NCBI RefSeq assembly: GCF_001598335.1
Contig: NZ_BCYT01000005.1
Span: forward strand, 245,907 to 309,906
DNA from: Sphingobium abikonense NBRC 16140
GTDB taxonomy: Bacteria; Pseudomonadota; Alphaproteobacteria; Sphingomonadales; Sphingomonadaceae
Reading direction: 5' to 3'
Length of the DNA: 64,000 nucleotides
Shown here: piece by piece, positions 55,708-63,543 of the stretch
How the letters are laid out: each line of letters begins with the position of its first letter
Numbering within the stretch: position 1 is the first letter of the stretch
Notes under the pieces: model-generated
Seen by the model: only the letters and a program-made list of their open reading frames with translations
What the model was told of the DNA's origin: nothing
Databases searched by the model: none
Translations under genes and position numbers: made by a program

Positions 55708-56557
55708 TTGCCCCTCCATCAAATGGCAGGAGCGGCTGATCGCTATCAAATGAGTTCACGCCCGCCGACAAATGCCGAAACACGATGCAGCGCCGGATCG
55801 CCCCATCACGGGAATTAACATTCTTGGCGGCCATGAAACGCGGATTGTCGCTTAGCCGTAAAAGATCGAGCAAGCGGGTGCGCTGGAGCGGCATGCCCCT
55901 ATCAGCAAGGAACGGAAGCAATTCGGTTGGGTGAAGGGCGATCTCACCAGCGTCGGCATTGCGGCTGTGATTGGCGAGGGTTTCGGTGTCGAGCGCGGGC
56001 CGAATGATCGCCCATAGCCGGCGCATATCCGCCATGTCGGCGCTAGAGGCCCGCCCGAACGCCTCGATCGGCGGGCAGGGATCGCCCAGCGCCTCGCAAT
56101 AGGCAGCGATCGTGCGCCAGTGAATTTCCTTCGCCCCTTCCGATTGGGCAGCAGCGATGGCGCGAACCGCTTTTTCGCGGCGATCAAGCAAGATGAACCT
56201 GTTGGGCGCATTTGCGGCGGCGAGGTTGAAGCTGCCTTCCCTAGCCAGCTTCGGCAGAAGGGTGCCCGTGACCCATTTGCGGAATGCAACCGCTTCGGGG
56301 CGGCGTGATTTGAGGATCGCGTGATAGACGCCGCTCTCCGAAATGATCGTTAGCGGACGTTCGACCAAGCGACCGCCCTCCAACCTACTCACACTGTGAG
56401 TACGTTGCTCCTCTTTATCGAGGTTTCGGAGCATGTTGGCTGCGTCGCGATAGCCCAAGATTTTCGATACATCGCCAGCGACGAACCATATCTCTCCATC
56501 AATGATGACGGTGCGGACCTGATCAGCGTGGAAAAGGAAGATGCTAAGCGCGCTCAT
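55700..56557 (-). CDS. Bro-N domain antirepressor-like protein
   Basis: 285 residues. The N-terminal Bro-N domain (about 1-105) is clear: VIIDGEIWFVAGDVSKILGY, NLDKEEQRTH, ISESGVYHAILKSRRPEAVAFRKWVTGTLLP. The C-terminal half (about 110-285) is a different domain with LHPTELLPFLADRGMPLQR and a winged-helix look. Phage Bro/Ant proteins bind DNA or repressor and help switch between lysogeny and replication. Starts by ATGA overlap with the 93-residue gene. Confidence 0.85.
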   Translation of the reverse strand: MSALSIFLFHADQVRTVIIDGEIWFVAGDVSKILGYRDAANMLRNLDKEEQRTHSVSRLEGGRLVERPLTIISESGVYHAILKSRRPEAVAFRKWVTGTLLPKLAREGSFNLAAANAPNRFILLDRREKAVRAIAAAQSEGAKEIHWRTIAAYCEALGDPCPPIEAFGRASSADMADMRRLWAIIRPALDTETLANHSRNADAGEIALHPTELLPFLADRGMPLQRTRLLDLLRLSDNPRFMAAKNVNSRDGAIRRCIVFRHLSAGVNSFDSDQPLLPFDGGASE

Positions 56558-56835
56558 GCTGGTTTCCTTTCGCGGCGGGCTGGGTGGCGGGTGCGGGCAT
56601 CGGCCATGATGCGCTGTCCGTGGCGCGCGAAGGTGAAGAGGAGCGGCGCGACATGATGCGGCTCAATCTCCGCGCCGGTCTGGTCGGGCGGGGTGTCAGC
56701 GACGATGGCGCAGACTTCCATCGCGCGGAACAGCATGCGCAGTTCCAGTTCGGCGTCTTCGGACAAAGCGATGTGGGTGTTCTTGTCGGGATCAAACAGG
56801 CGCGACACAGTCGCGCCAGAAGCTGCATAGCTCAT
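56554..56835 (-). CDS. phage hypothetical protein
   Basis: 93 residues from ATG 56835, with AAAGGA nine bases upstream. Acidic middle (HIALSEDAELELRMLFRAME) and basic end (RTRHPARRERKP). No family recognised. The same frame stays open upstream to ATG 57096, which has an even better site (GGGGAG, six bases), so a 180-residue product is formally possible; the added middle part, Arg/Ser/Gly-rich, coincides with a folded RNA and does not look like protein. See findings. Confidence 0.7.
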   Translation of the reverse strand: MSYAASGATVSRLFDPDKNTHIALSEDAELELRMLFRAMEVCAIVADTPPDQTGAEIEPHHVAPLLFTFARHGQRIMADARTRHPARRERKPA

Positions 56836-56869
56836 GGTCAGAGTCCTTTCGCACGGACCCGACCAGCAG

Positions 56870-56933
56870 CTTCCAATCTGGTGGCCGGGCAACACCGGGT
56901 TGGAAGACCGGCGGACCCTGCGGGACCGGCAGG
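56870..56933 (-). promoter_or_regulatory. structured leader RNA candidate
   Basis: On the minus strand, hairpin 1 CCTGC / GCAGG (56917-56933) and hairpin 2 CTTCCAA / TTGGAAG (56870-56906) with inner GGTG / CACC, just upstream of the ribosome-binding site at 56840-56850. The 272-base gap 56836-57107 between phage genes carries this plus the possible start at 57096. Confidence 0.5.
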
Positions 56934-57107
56934 CACGAAGGCCTCCCGATGCGCCCGACCATAGAAAAACGCGCCCGGAAATCTCCCTAAGCGCGCCTGA
57001 TCGGCAGAGTCCGTTGCGGCTTCCAAACCGCACCTCCGCCGTATTTGCGAAGGCGAGGCGGAAGCTGCGCTCGCCATATCGAATTGTCAAGATCATGTTG
57101 TCTCCCC

Positions 57108-57284
57108 TCACAGCCAGCCAGCACTGACGCCGCCCAAGGTGGCGTCGATCGTCGGGCGGGTGGGTTTGAAGGTGGGGACCAGGCGCGCGCCGGCGGCGAT
57201 CATCGCGAGTTGTTCCTCAAGCGAGCGAGCGCGGCGGCGCGTGGGGCGCGCGGGGGCGGCATCATTGGTCGGGGCGCTATCCAT
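57108..57284 (-). CDS. phage hypothetical protein, 58 residues
   Basis: Starts at ATG 57284, overlapping the upstream gene's stop by one base (TGATG). Basic N-terminus APARPTRRRARSLEEQLAMI followed by AAGARLVPTFKPTRPTIDAT. No family recognised. Its coupling to neighbours, not its sequence, supports it. Confidence 0.6.
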   Translation of the reverse strand: MDSAPTNDAAPARPTRRRARSLEEQLAMIAAGARLVPTFKPTRPTIDATLGGVSAGWL

Positions 57285-57523
57285 CAAGCGTCCCCCTTTT
57301 CGCCGTGCCAATGATATCGAGATGGCGGCGTGGCGTTGACGCGGTGGCGGGCGAGCATCTGGAGAGCGCCGTCATTGTCGTCGAGCGATTGGGCCAGATC
57401 GAGGGCACGTCGGGGGCTGTAGCCCTGGAGCATCAGCGCGCGGCAGAATTCGTCGCGGTCAGCCTGGAGGACGGGGACGGGGCGCGCGGCGCTGGCGAAT
57501 TCGAGCAATTCAAATTGGGTCAT
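57284..57523 (-). CDS. phage hypothetical protein, 79 residues
   Basis: MTQFELLEFASAARPVPVLQ, then a helical pair (DEFCRALMLQGYSPRRALDLAQSLDDNDGALQML) resembling a UBA-like three-helix fold. Overlaps the next upstream gene by ATGA. No family named. Confidence 0.65.
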   Translation of the reverse strand: MTQFELLEFASAARPVPVLQADRDEFCRALMLQGYSPRRALDLAQSLDDNDGALQMLARHRVNATPPSRYHWHGEKGDA

Positions 57524-57720
57524 GACCGGCCCTTTCGCGCATGAAGGGCGGCCCGCAGTTCGAGATTGTCGCGCTGGAGCCGCTGGAGCGTGGTGCGATA
57601 GGCGGTGTTGCTGCGGATCAGGGCGCGGACGTCTTCGGCGCGGCCGAGTTCGCCCAGCCCGGCGAGGTGGTCAGCCGCCTGTCTGGCGAGATTTACGGTG
57701 CGAACGGCACGTTCCGTCAT
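57520..57720 (-). CDS. phage hypothetical protein, 66 residues
   Basis: Start at ATG 57720, four-base overlap with the upstream gene. All-helical; the C-terminal half (YRTTLQRLQRDNLELRAALH) is a short coiled coil. Possibly a small dimeric regulator or scaffold. No family recognised. Confidence 0.6.
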   Translation of the reverse strand: MTERAVRTVNLARQAADHLAGLGELGRAEDVRALIRSNTAYRTTLQRLQRDNLELRAALHARKGRS

Positions 57721-57869
57721 GGGAGCAACCTTTCGATCAGGGCATCGGCCGCGAGGCAGAGCCAGTGGAGCAGGGGGAAGGCGAAGAGCCACAGGGCCGC
57801 GAGACCGACGCAGCCGGCAAAGCGGGCGGCGGGATGGGCCGTGCAGGCGCGGAGATCGACGCCGGGCAT
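57717..57869 (-). CDS. phage small membrane protein, 50 residues
   Basis: From ATG 57869. One strong hydrophobic stretch (FAGCVGLAALWLFAFPLLHW, about residues 17-36) and a polar end ADALIERLLP. Begins one base after the stop of the upstream gene and overlaps the downstream start. Too short for family assignment; a membrane-acting phage protein is plausible. Confidence 0.55.
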   Translation of the reverse strand: MPGVDLRACTAHPAARFAGCVGLAALWLFAFPLLHWLCLAADALIERLLP

Positions 57870-57870
57870 G

Positions 57871-58185
57871 TCAGGACAGCGGCCGCGTGGGGCGGGTGCG
57901 CCGGTAAAGGGGACTGCGCGTCCGACCGACGCCCGCATAGCCGTCCTTGTGCCAGCCCAGATCCTGCATGATGCGGACCAGATGGCTGTTGTCGCTGTAC
58001 CGGGGGATGCAGTCATGGGTGGCGGCGGTGGCGAGCGCGATGCCCAGATCGCGAAGCGCGACGGCATCGACGTTCCGAAGCAAGGCGGCGGCGTAGAGCG
58101 CGATGCGCGCGGTGGCGCGTTCCGCCCGGGTGATGACAGCCGATTTGGGGGGCATGGTGGACGGGCGAAGCGGGGTGACATTCAT
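57871..58185 (-). CDS. phage hypothetical protein, 104 residues
   Basis: MNVTPLRPSTMPPKSAVITR, then helices RATARIALYAAALLRNVDAV and DLGIALATAATHDCIPRYSD, ending in a basic loop (GVGRTRSPLYRRTRPTRPLS). Soluble; no family recognised. AAAGGATCC lies upstream of the ATG. Confidence 0.65.
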   Translation of the reverse strand: MNVTPLRPSTMPPKSAVITRAERATARIALYAAALLRNVDAVALRDLGIALATAATHDCIPRYSDNSHLVRIMQDLGWHKDGYAGVGRTRSPLYRRTRPTRPLS

Positions 58186-58207
58186 GTGCTGGATCCTTTC
58201 GGCAAGA

Positions 58208-58516
58208 TCAGTCCTGTTCGCCCAGCAGGCGCTGGTGATTGGCGAATGCCTGTTGCGCGGTGACGGGCGGGAAGCCCCGGCCGAGGCGATTGGCGCGGGC
58301 AGACAGGCGGCGGCTTTCGGAGGCGAGATTGTCGGCCAGGAGCCGGCCCCCTTCCTTTTGTAGGGCGCGCCAGGCGGGGCGGTCGCCAGACCGGTAGGCG
58401 GCGATCAGCGCCAGCGTCAGGCGGCGCGGCAGGACGGCAAAGCAGCGGGCGCAGACGCGCTGCCAGCGGAAACGGTTGCGGGTGCAGCCGGTGACGTCGC
58501 AGCGATGCTTAGCCAT
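58208..58516 (-). CDS. phage small zinc-binding-like protein, 102 residues
   Basis: From ATG 58516. N-terminal Cys cluster HRCDVTGCTRNRFRWQRVCARC (two Cys pairs) suggests a zinc finger; the rest is helical and basic. Overlaps the end of the next upstream gene by eight bases. Likely nucleic-acid binding; no family named. Confidence 0.65.
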   Translation of the reverse strand: MAKHRCDVTGCTRNRFRWQRVCARCFAVLPRRLTLALIAAYRSGDRPAWRALQKEGGRLLADNLASESRRLSARANRLGRGFPPVTAQQAFANHQRLLGEQD

Positions 58517-58703
58517 GGTGCCGCCCCTTCGTGCCGGTGCAGTCAGGGCAGATCGCGCCGCCGGCGACGGCCATCCATGTTTCGGGCAAGGCGCCATCGG
58601 GCGAATGATTTTCGACTTGGCAGCGGGCGCAGATGACGGTGCGGGTATGCGGCGATGTGAGCGGCGCGCGCTGATCGCGCGCCGCAATGCGGTGCTTGGT
58701 CAC
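58509..58703 (-). CDS. phage zinc-ribbon-like protein, 64 residues
   Basis: Two CxxC knuckles, VICARCQVENH and GAICPDCTGTKG, 30 residues apart, forming a likely zinc ribbon. Overlaps the primase stop by ATGA upstream. Probably a small accessory factor of replication or transcription (inference). Confidence 0.65.
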   Translation of the reverse strand: MTKHRIAARDQRAPLTSPHTRTVICARCQVENHSPDGALPETWMAVAGGAICPDCTGTKGRHHG

Positions 58704-61342
58704 AGGACATTCTCCGGGTTTTGAGGGTTTTCGAAAACCCAGCAGCGCACCACCTGCCCTGCGGGGTTGTTCACATTTTCGCTGGCGCCCAGGAATTTGC
58801 GGGACTTGGATCCGCGCAGCAGTTTCTTGAGCTTGTCGATGTCAGGCGGGATGATGCCCGCATTGCGGCAGCGGGATTCGAATTCGACCAGGCGAATGGC
58901 GATCTTGCCCGGATCGCGATGCTGGTTGATGGACTTGCCTTCGTCGTGATCGGTCAGCTTTTCGCGATCGAGCAGGAATTCCACCTGTTCCCAGAAGCGC
59001 GCGACCAGGGGATGGTCGCCGCCGCAGGATTGCTGGCGGTCCAGCGCCATGCCGTCGACCAGCTGCAGGGTTTCGGCGATCCATTCGGGACGGATGGACG
59101 GGAAGAGGTGCGGCAGCGCCTCGACAGCGGCGGCGAGCTGCGAATGCGTCTTGATCGGGCGACTGTTGACCAGGCCGGGCACGCGGCGCGGCATGTCGCG
59201 ATCATGGGCGGCGAAGCGGTCGAAGAAGAAGGGTAGGAATTTGGCTTCGTTGCGGACGACATGGACGACGGTGCCCGAGACTTCCTCCATCGGCCAGGTT
59301 TCGAGGCGAATGGCGGCGTCCTTGGTCGCTTCGGACCAGCGCGCCTTGTCGATCGCCATCGACATGAGGCGTTCGAGCACGGCTGGGTGCGCGTCGATCC
59401 GTTCATTCTGCATGAGGTAGATCGCGCCCAGGAAAGGCGGTTCCGACGTTTCATAGCCGCCGGATTTCTGGCCCAGGCCGCGCGGGGAGCGACCGCCATA
59501 GAGGACCAGCAATTCATTATAGTCGAACTGGCGCGTGCCGGTGCGCTTGTCATCGTCGCGGCCGCCCTCGATCAGGCCGACGGGCAGGTTCGCGACCTTG
59601 AGCAGGCTGCGCGCAATAAAGGCGGGTGTGCCCTTGTTGGGATCGAAGCCTTCGTATCCGGAACGCCCCGCCAGCTTCCACATGAATTCGACCAGGGTGG
59701 ATTTGCCCGAGCCCGGCGGCCCGGTCAGTTCCAGGAAACCAAGCGATTTATGTTTTTCGCGGATCTGGACCGCGAAAAAGCTCATGACGAAGAAAGCAAG
59801 CGTGATCAGCCCCTTGGGGCCGTAAGCGGTCCAGACGTCATCGACCCATGCAAAGGCGATGCGATCGGGATCATATTGGATATCGAGCAGGCGTTCGGCG
59901 CTGCGCAGCTTCACCGCCTGCTGGCCGAAATCGAAATAATTTTCGCTGTTGAGCTTTTCGATGCGTCCTTCCCGCACAGCGAAGTCGCCAAAGAGCCAGG
60001 CGCGGTGCGGGGCGGAATAGCCAGTGAAGGGGATGGGCTCGACCACCTTGAGCTTGCGCGTCTGGTTGCGCATCAGGCGGTCCAGCTGTTCGCCCGAGCC
60101 GCTCCACATGCCGGCGAAGTCCATCAGCCGCTTCTTGAATTCGCCCGAGCTGGCGCAGGCAGCGGCGCTGAAGCGCGCCTTTTCCGTGCCCTGATCCGGG
60201 AAGTCGATCTGGAGGAAATAATTGGTTTCGTCGGCGATCGCGTCGCGTTCGCGGTAGAGCATGCGGAAGGCGCAGTTGGCGATTTCCTCGACGATCAGTT
60301 CATGTTGTTCGTCCTTCCAGGTGCTGCGGCACCACCACAGGCGATTGCCATGGCGGAAATCGAAGCTGGCCAGCGCCTTCTTCTCAAAGATCAGGCGCGC
60401 CTTTTCGCGGGGCTTTTTCGCGAGGGTGACGTCGCCGTTCCAGCAATAGTCGGCGATCATTTCGGGCGACAGGGGGGCCTTGTCCCGATCGCCCTTCCAC
60501 TGTTGATGGCGAAGCAGGAGGTCGTTCCAGTCGAGGGTGGTGCCCTCCCCATCGGGGCGGACCTGGGCAGCGCTGGCGGGCCAGCCTTCATCGGCCGCGC
60601 GGTCGACGAACTTGCGGGTCCATTTAACGCCGGCGGCACCGGGATCGAAGGCGAAGACGAGTTCGGGCCTGGTCGGCCGCTTGATGACGCGCAGGGCATC
60701 GTTCAACTGGGCGAGGAAATGTTCGGGCCAGTAGTTGCAGGACATGGCCGACACGGCCAGCAGGCCCGCGCCCTGGAACAGCGCCTGGGCGTTGAAGATC
60801 CCTTCGGTGATGAAGATGCGATCGGCCTGGGCGCAATCCTGTATGGTGACATGCGGGGGCATCCAGACATGGCCGCCGGGCTTGCCGCCCTTCTTAAAAT
60901 GCGCCTTTTTCCCGAAGCGACCGGGGCGGTCGATGATCCGTTCCCACCAGGTGTCACCGATCGGGAAGCGCACGGTCGCCGCCGACTGGTTGGTTTCGGG
61001 ATCGTGATAGACTTCCTGGCTATAGGCGCCGCGCAGATATTGGAGGTCGAAGCCGCGTTCGTGCAGCAGATAGGCGTCGGCAGCGGCAGTCGGATTGACG
61101 TCGGTCGTAGGGAAGCGGCGCGACCAATCCTCGAACAAGTCGGGCAGGAGGTTGCGGACGCTGTCTTCATAGCCGCAGCGCTCTTCGCGCGAGCAGCGCA
61201 CGATCTTGGGATTTTTGGCCGAACAATAGAGTTCCCACTGTTTGCAGTCGGGGCATTGCCCTTCCTGCATCCATTCACCCTTTGGCTTTCGAAAGCGGAA
61301 GCGGTCCTGCAGGGATTTGAGGATCTGGGCTTCGAGGTTCAC
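58700..61342 (-). CDS. phage primase/helicase-like replication protein
   Basis: 880 residues. N-terminal zinc-binding region with Cys at 30, 33, 40, 50 and 56 (QCPDCKQWELYC ... RCSREERCGY). A TOPRIM-like segment RIFITEGIFNAQALFQGAGLL (about 173-193) with FAFDPGAAG further on. The C-terminal ATPase has Walker A ELTGPPGSGKSTLVEFM (about 540-556) and likely Walker B at VGLIEGGRDDDK. Such fused proteins prime and unwind DNA at the element's origin. The ATP domain resembles DUF927/D5-type helicases. It is the largest gene of the element and marks autonomous replication. Confidence 0.85.
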   Translation of the reverse strand: MNLEAQILKSLQDRFRFRKPKGEWMQEGQCPDCKQWELYCSAKNPKIVRCSREERCGYEDSVRNLLPDLFEDWSRRFPTTDVNPTAAADAYLLHERGFDLQYLRGAYSQEVYHDPETNQSAATVRFPIGDTWWERIIDRPGRFGKKAHFKKGGKPGGHVWMPPHVTIQDCAQADRIFITEGIFNAQALFQGAGLLAVSAMSCNYWPEHFLAQLNDALRVIKRPTRPELVFAFDPGAAGVKWTRKFVDRAADEGWPASAAQVRPDGEGTTLDWNDLLLRHQQWKGDRDKAPLSPEMIADYCWNGDVTLAKKPREKARLIFEKKALASFDFRHGNRLWWCRSTWKDEQHELIVEEIANCAFRMLYRERDAIADETNYFLQIDFPDQGTEKARFSAAACASSGEFKKRLMDFAGMWSGSGEQLDRLMRNQTRKLKVVEPIPFTGYSAPHRAWLFGDFAVREGRIEKLNSENYFDFGQQAVKLRSAERLLDIQYDPDRIAFAWVDDVWTAYGPKGLITLAFFVMSFFAVQIREKHKSLGFLELTGPPGSGKSTLVEFMWKLAGRSGYEGFDPNKGTPAFIARSLLKVANLPVGLIEGGRDDDKRTGTRQFDYNELLVLYGGRSPRGLGQKSGGYETSEPPFLGAIYLMQNERIDAHPAVLERLMSMAIDKARWSEATKDAAIRLETWPMEEVSGTVVHVVRNEAKFLPFFFDRFAAHDRDMPRRVPGLVNSRPIKTHSQLAAAVEALPHLFPSIRPEWIAETLQLVDGMALDRQQSCGGDHPLVARFWEQVEFLLDREKLTDHDEGKSINQHRDPGKIAIRLVEFESRCRNAGIIPPDIDKLKKLLRGSKSRKFLGASENVNNPAGQVVRCWVFENPQNPENVL

Positions 61343-61560
61343 CGGGACGCGCCCCCCGTAACAAGGCGGAGGGTCGGCGCCGCGCGCGGGGCGCGGATGG
61401 GATAAGGGCCGGTATAAGGGCGGGCGGGGCCGCGCGCAGGATCCGCGCAGGCCCCGCAGAGACGGACGAAGCCGCGATCATTCTGGAAGGCGTCGAACAG
61501 GGTGCGATAGCGGCCGCCGCATCCGTCGCAGGCAGGCATATGGCGCAAGTCAGTAGGCAA
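61339..61560 (-). CDS. phage small CxxC protein, 73 residues
   Basis: Overlaps the primase start by ATGA. Two Cys pairs, MPACDGCGGRY and RLCGACADPARG, make a zinc ribbon; the tail is Pro/Arg-rich. Another small zinc protein directly upstream of the replication gene. No family named. Confidence 0.65.
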   Translation of the reverse strand: MPTDLRHMPACDGCGGRYRTLFDAFQNDRGFVRLCGACADPARGPARPYTGPYPIRAPRAAPTLRLVTGGASR

Positions 61561-61624
61561 AGCGTCCCCCTCGGCCGCAACGCGGCCGTCAGTCAGTTCT
61601 GGTTTTCGGTGCGATTGCCGGCGG

Positions 61625-61996
61625 TCAGCCGGGGTCGAACATCGTCATCTGGTCCGGATCATCCGGTGCGTCGCGGGTGGGCGGCATGACATGCGGCACC
61701 TGGTCGCGCGGGCAGACGGGCAAATCCAGATCGGGCCGGTCGATCAGGCCGGGATTGTAGGAGTGGCGAAACACCAGTTCGAGCCCGAAGGTATGGGCGC
61801 AGCCGGTGTTGGTGCAGTGGGCGTCGATATGCTTGACCCGTTCGGTCACACGGACACTGCGGCGAATGAAACAGGGCGCATCGCATTTGGGGCAGGTGAT
61901 GAGCGCGTTATGCTTGGCGCGCTCGCCGCCCGAGCTGGTGCGGAATTGCAGCGGCGCCTCGATCAGCGGCCGCGGGGGATGACGGTTCATGCTCAT
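61625..61996 (-). CDS. Ogr/Delta-type zinc-finger activator
   Basis: 123 residues from ATG 61996 (ATGA overlap with the gene upstream). The motif LITCPKCDAPCFIRRSVRVT ... HIDAHCTNTGCAHTFGLELV, with four Cys in CxxC and CxxxxC spacing, matches the Ogr/Delta family that activates late genes of P2-like phages. Here the tail is longer and acidic (DAPDDPDQMTMFDPG). Its presence suggests late promoters elsewhere in the element or a helper phage. Confidence 0.8.
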   Translation of the reverse strand: MSMNRHPPRPLIEAPLQFRTSSGGERAKHNALITCPKCDAPCFIRRSVRVTERVKHIDAHCTNTGCAHTFGLELVFRHSYNPGLIDRPDLDLPVCPRDQVPHVMPPTRDAPDDPDQMTMFDPG

Positions 61997-62451
61997 GGCT
62001 GATCCCCCTTTTCGCGGCGATCCAAGGCGGCGAGGCCGCTGGTCAGGATTTCTATCGCCTCCTCCACTTCTTTGCGGGTGCGGCGGACGGTGCGATGGTC
62101 GCTGCATGCGCTTGCGCTTATGAGGGCAGCGATGGCTTCGCCTGTTTCCTTGGCCGCAGCCGCAGCAAGGACTGACAAACACAGATCAGGCCCCTCGCGT
62201 GATGCCATGTCGATCCGCAAGGCATGCAGGCGGTGAAACGGCGCGTGATCGCCGCCGTGGTCGAGAAAGGCCCGATCAAGGCGTTCCGCGTCGATCATGC
62301 GAATTTCCGTTTCGCAATCAGGGTCCGACCAAAGCCGCACGGTGCGATCGGAGCGCACCCCGCAAATGGCCGCGCAGCGATCCCAACCGATCAGGGCGGC
62401 GACCTTTGTGAGAGTGTATTGATAAGTCAAAGGTTCGCGGATCTTGGTCAT
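61993..62451 (-). CDS. phage regulatory protein, CII/CP76-like
   Basis: 152 residues. N-terminal half has an HTH-like stretch YTLTKVAALIGWDRCAAICGVRSDRTVRLW and DAERLDRAFLDHGGDHAPFH; C-terminal half is helical (EEAIEILTSGLAALDRREK). The arrangement resembles Phage_CP76-type regulators, but I am not certain. Lies between the YdaS-like and Ogr-like genes, each by ATGA overlap. Confidence 0.6.
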   Translation of the reverse strand: MTKIREPLTYQYTLTKVAALIGWDRCAAICGVRSDRTVRLWSDPDCETEIRMIDAERLDRAFLDHGGDHAPFHRLHALRIDMASREGPDLCLSVLAAAAAKETGEAIAALISASACSDHRTVRRTRKEVEEAIEILTSGLAALDRREKGDQP

Positions 62452-62792
62452 AGAGCGACCCCCTTCGAAACTTGCTGACGTTTGAAGGAGACGGCGGCTT
62501 TCCGACTATCTAGCCCGCTATTGCGGGCTCCAACCCGCCGATCGGCCCCATGAAAGCGCACCGGGGCAGGTGGCATATCAACAGGGTAAATGTCGGGCCG
62601 AAGCCAATGCCGGGAAACGCCAGACGCCGCTTCGACGCGCAGGACATATTCGGGAGGAATACGCTTTGAGCTTTGGACCCATTTCCAAACTGCCGTCGGA
62701 GAGACGCCGCAAATGCGGGCCAGCTCCGACTGAGAGCCGAGGCTGTCCAGCGCCAACTGCAGCGCTTCATAGGGGGTGAATGTTTCAACCAT
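62448..62792 (-). CDS. YdaS/Cro-like transcriptional regulator
   Basis: 114 residues from ATG 62792. HTH: ALQLALDSLGSQSELARICGVSPTAVWKWVQSSKRIPPEYVLRVEAASGV, the YdaS pattern, followed by a flexible basic tail. First gene of the leftward operon and divergent from the repressor, so the Cro-equivalent of the switch. Its start codon lies inside a palindromic operator. Confidence 0.85.
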   Translation of the reverse strand: MVETFTPYEALQLALDSLGSQSELARICGVSPTAVWKWVQSSKRIPPEYVLRVEAASGVSRHWLRPDIYPVDMPPAPVRFHGADRRVGARNSGLDSRKAAVSFKRQQVSKGVAL

Positions 62793-62829
62793 GGTTGATG
62801 ATTTAACTAAAGTTGATGGCGGTATCAAC
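62785..62829. promoter_or_regulatory. phage switch operators
   Basis: Perfect palindrome TCAACCATGGTTGA (62785-62798) spans the YdaS-like ATG; second site GTTGAT-N6-ATCAAC (62812-62829). Both share GTTGA half-sites. They lie in the 85-base divergent region between the two regulator genes. Confidence 0.6.
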
Positions 62830-62877
62830 AATAAAAGTTGCATCGCTCAATTTTACCAAGGTTGTAATGATCGCCCT

Positions 62878-63543
62878 ATGTTCCGGCGCGATCGACTAGT
62901 GGCCCTGATGGCTGAAAAAGGCATGACGCAAAGCGAACTGGCGCGCCGCGTGGGCGTGTCAGCCACGGCTATCTGGAAAATGATGAATGAACCCGCGCAG
63001 GGATCGAAGCATACGCACAAAATTGCGCGCGAGCTGGAGACGTCGGCCGAATATCTGATGGGTGAGACCGATGACGGGTCGACGTCGCGGCAGCTGGTCG
63101 CGGCACCGGTAGGCGGGGAAGAACCCAACAGCGATATCGTCGAGATCGACAGCATCGACCTGAAATTCGGCATGGGCGCCAGCTTTCTCGACACCGATCA
63201 TGTCGACGTGGAAAAGGTCAAGTTTTCGGCCAGCTGGATCCGGCAGTTCACTAACGCTTCGCCCGACATGCTGTGCACCACGAAGGGCATCGGCGATTCG
63301 ATGATGCCGACTATCCATGACCAGGACATCGTCATCATCGACCGGTCGCAGACGCGGCCCGAAATGGGAGACATGATCTGGGCAGTGGTCTATTCGGGAT
63401 GGGGGATGATCAAGCGGCTGCGCGCATTGCCAGATGGGCGTATTCGCATCAGTTCCGACAATCAGCTGGTGCGCGACGAATATGCGGCTGACGGGGAATT
63501 GTTCGTCGTGGGGCGCGTGATCGCGGCGGTGAAGAGCCTTTGA
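62878..63543 (+). CDS. S24-type phage repressor (C1-like)
   Basis: 221 residues from ATG 62878. N-terminal HTH: KGMTQSELARRVGVSATAIWKMM. C-terminal LexA-like peptidase fold with Ser141 in GIGDSMMPTIHDQD and Lys179 in WGMIKRLRALPDG, spaced as in cleavable repressors. Keeps the element silent; DNA damage could relieve it by RecA-aided self-cleavage, though a clear Ala-Gly cut site is not visible. Overlaps the HIRAN gene by one base (TGATG). Confidence 0.9.
   Translation: MFRRDRLVALMAEKGMTQSELARRVGVSATAIWKMMNEPAQGSKHTHKIARELETSAEYLMGETDDGSTSRQLVAAPVGGEEPNSDIVEIDSIDLKFGMGASFLDTDHVDVEKVKFSASWIRQFTNASPDMLCTTKGIGDSMMPTIHDQDIVIIDRSQTRPEMGDMIWAVVYSGWGMIKRLRALPDGRIRISSDNQLVRDEYAADGELFVVGRVIAAVKSL

Noticed and set aside
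59261..61405. 714-codon open frame antisense to the phage replicase
   Set aside because: No domain is visible, and the leftward frame has zinc, TOPRIM-like and Walker motifs.
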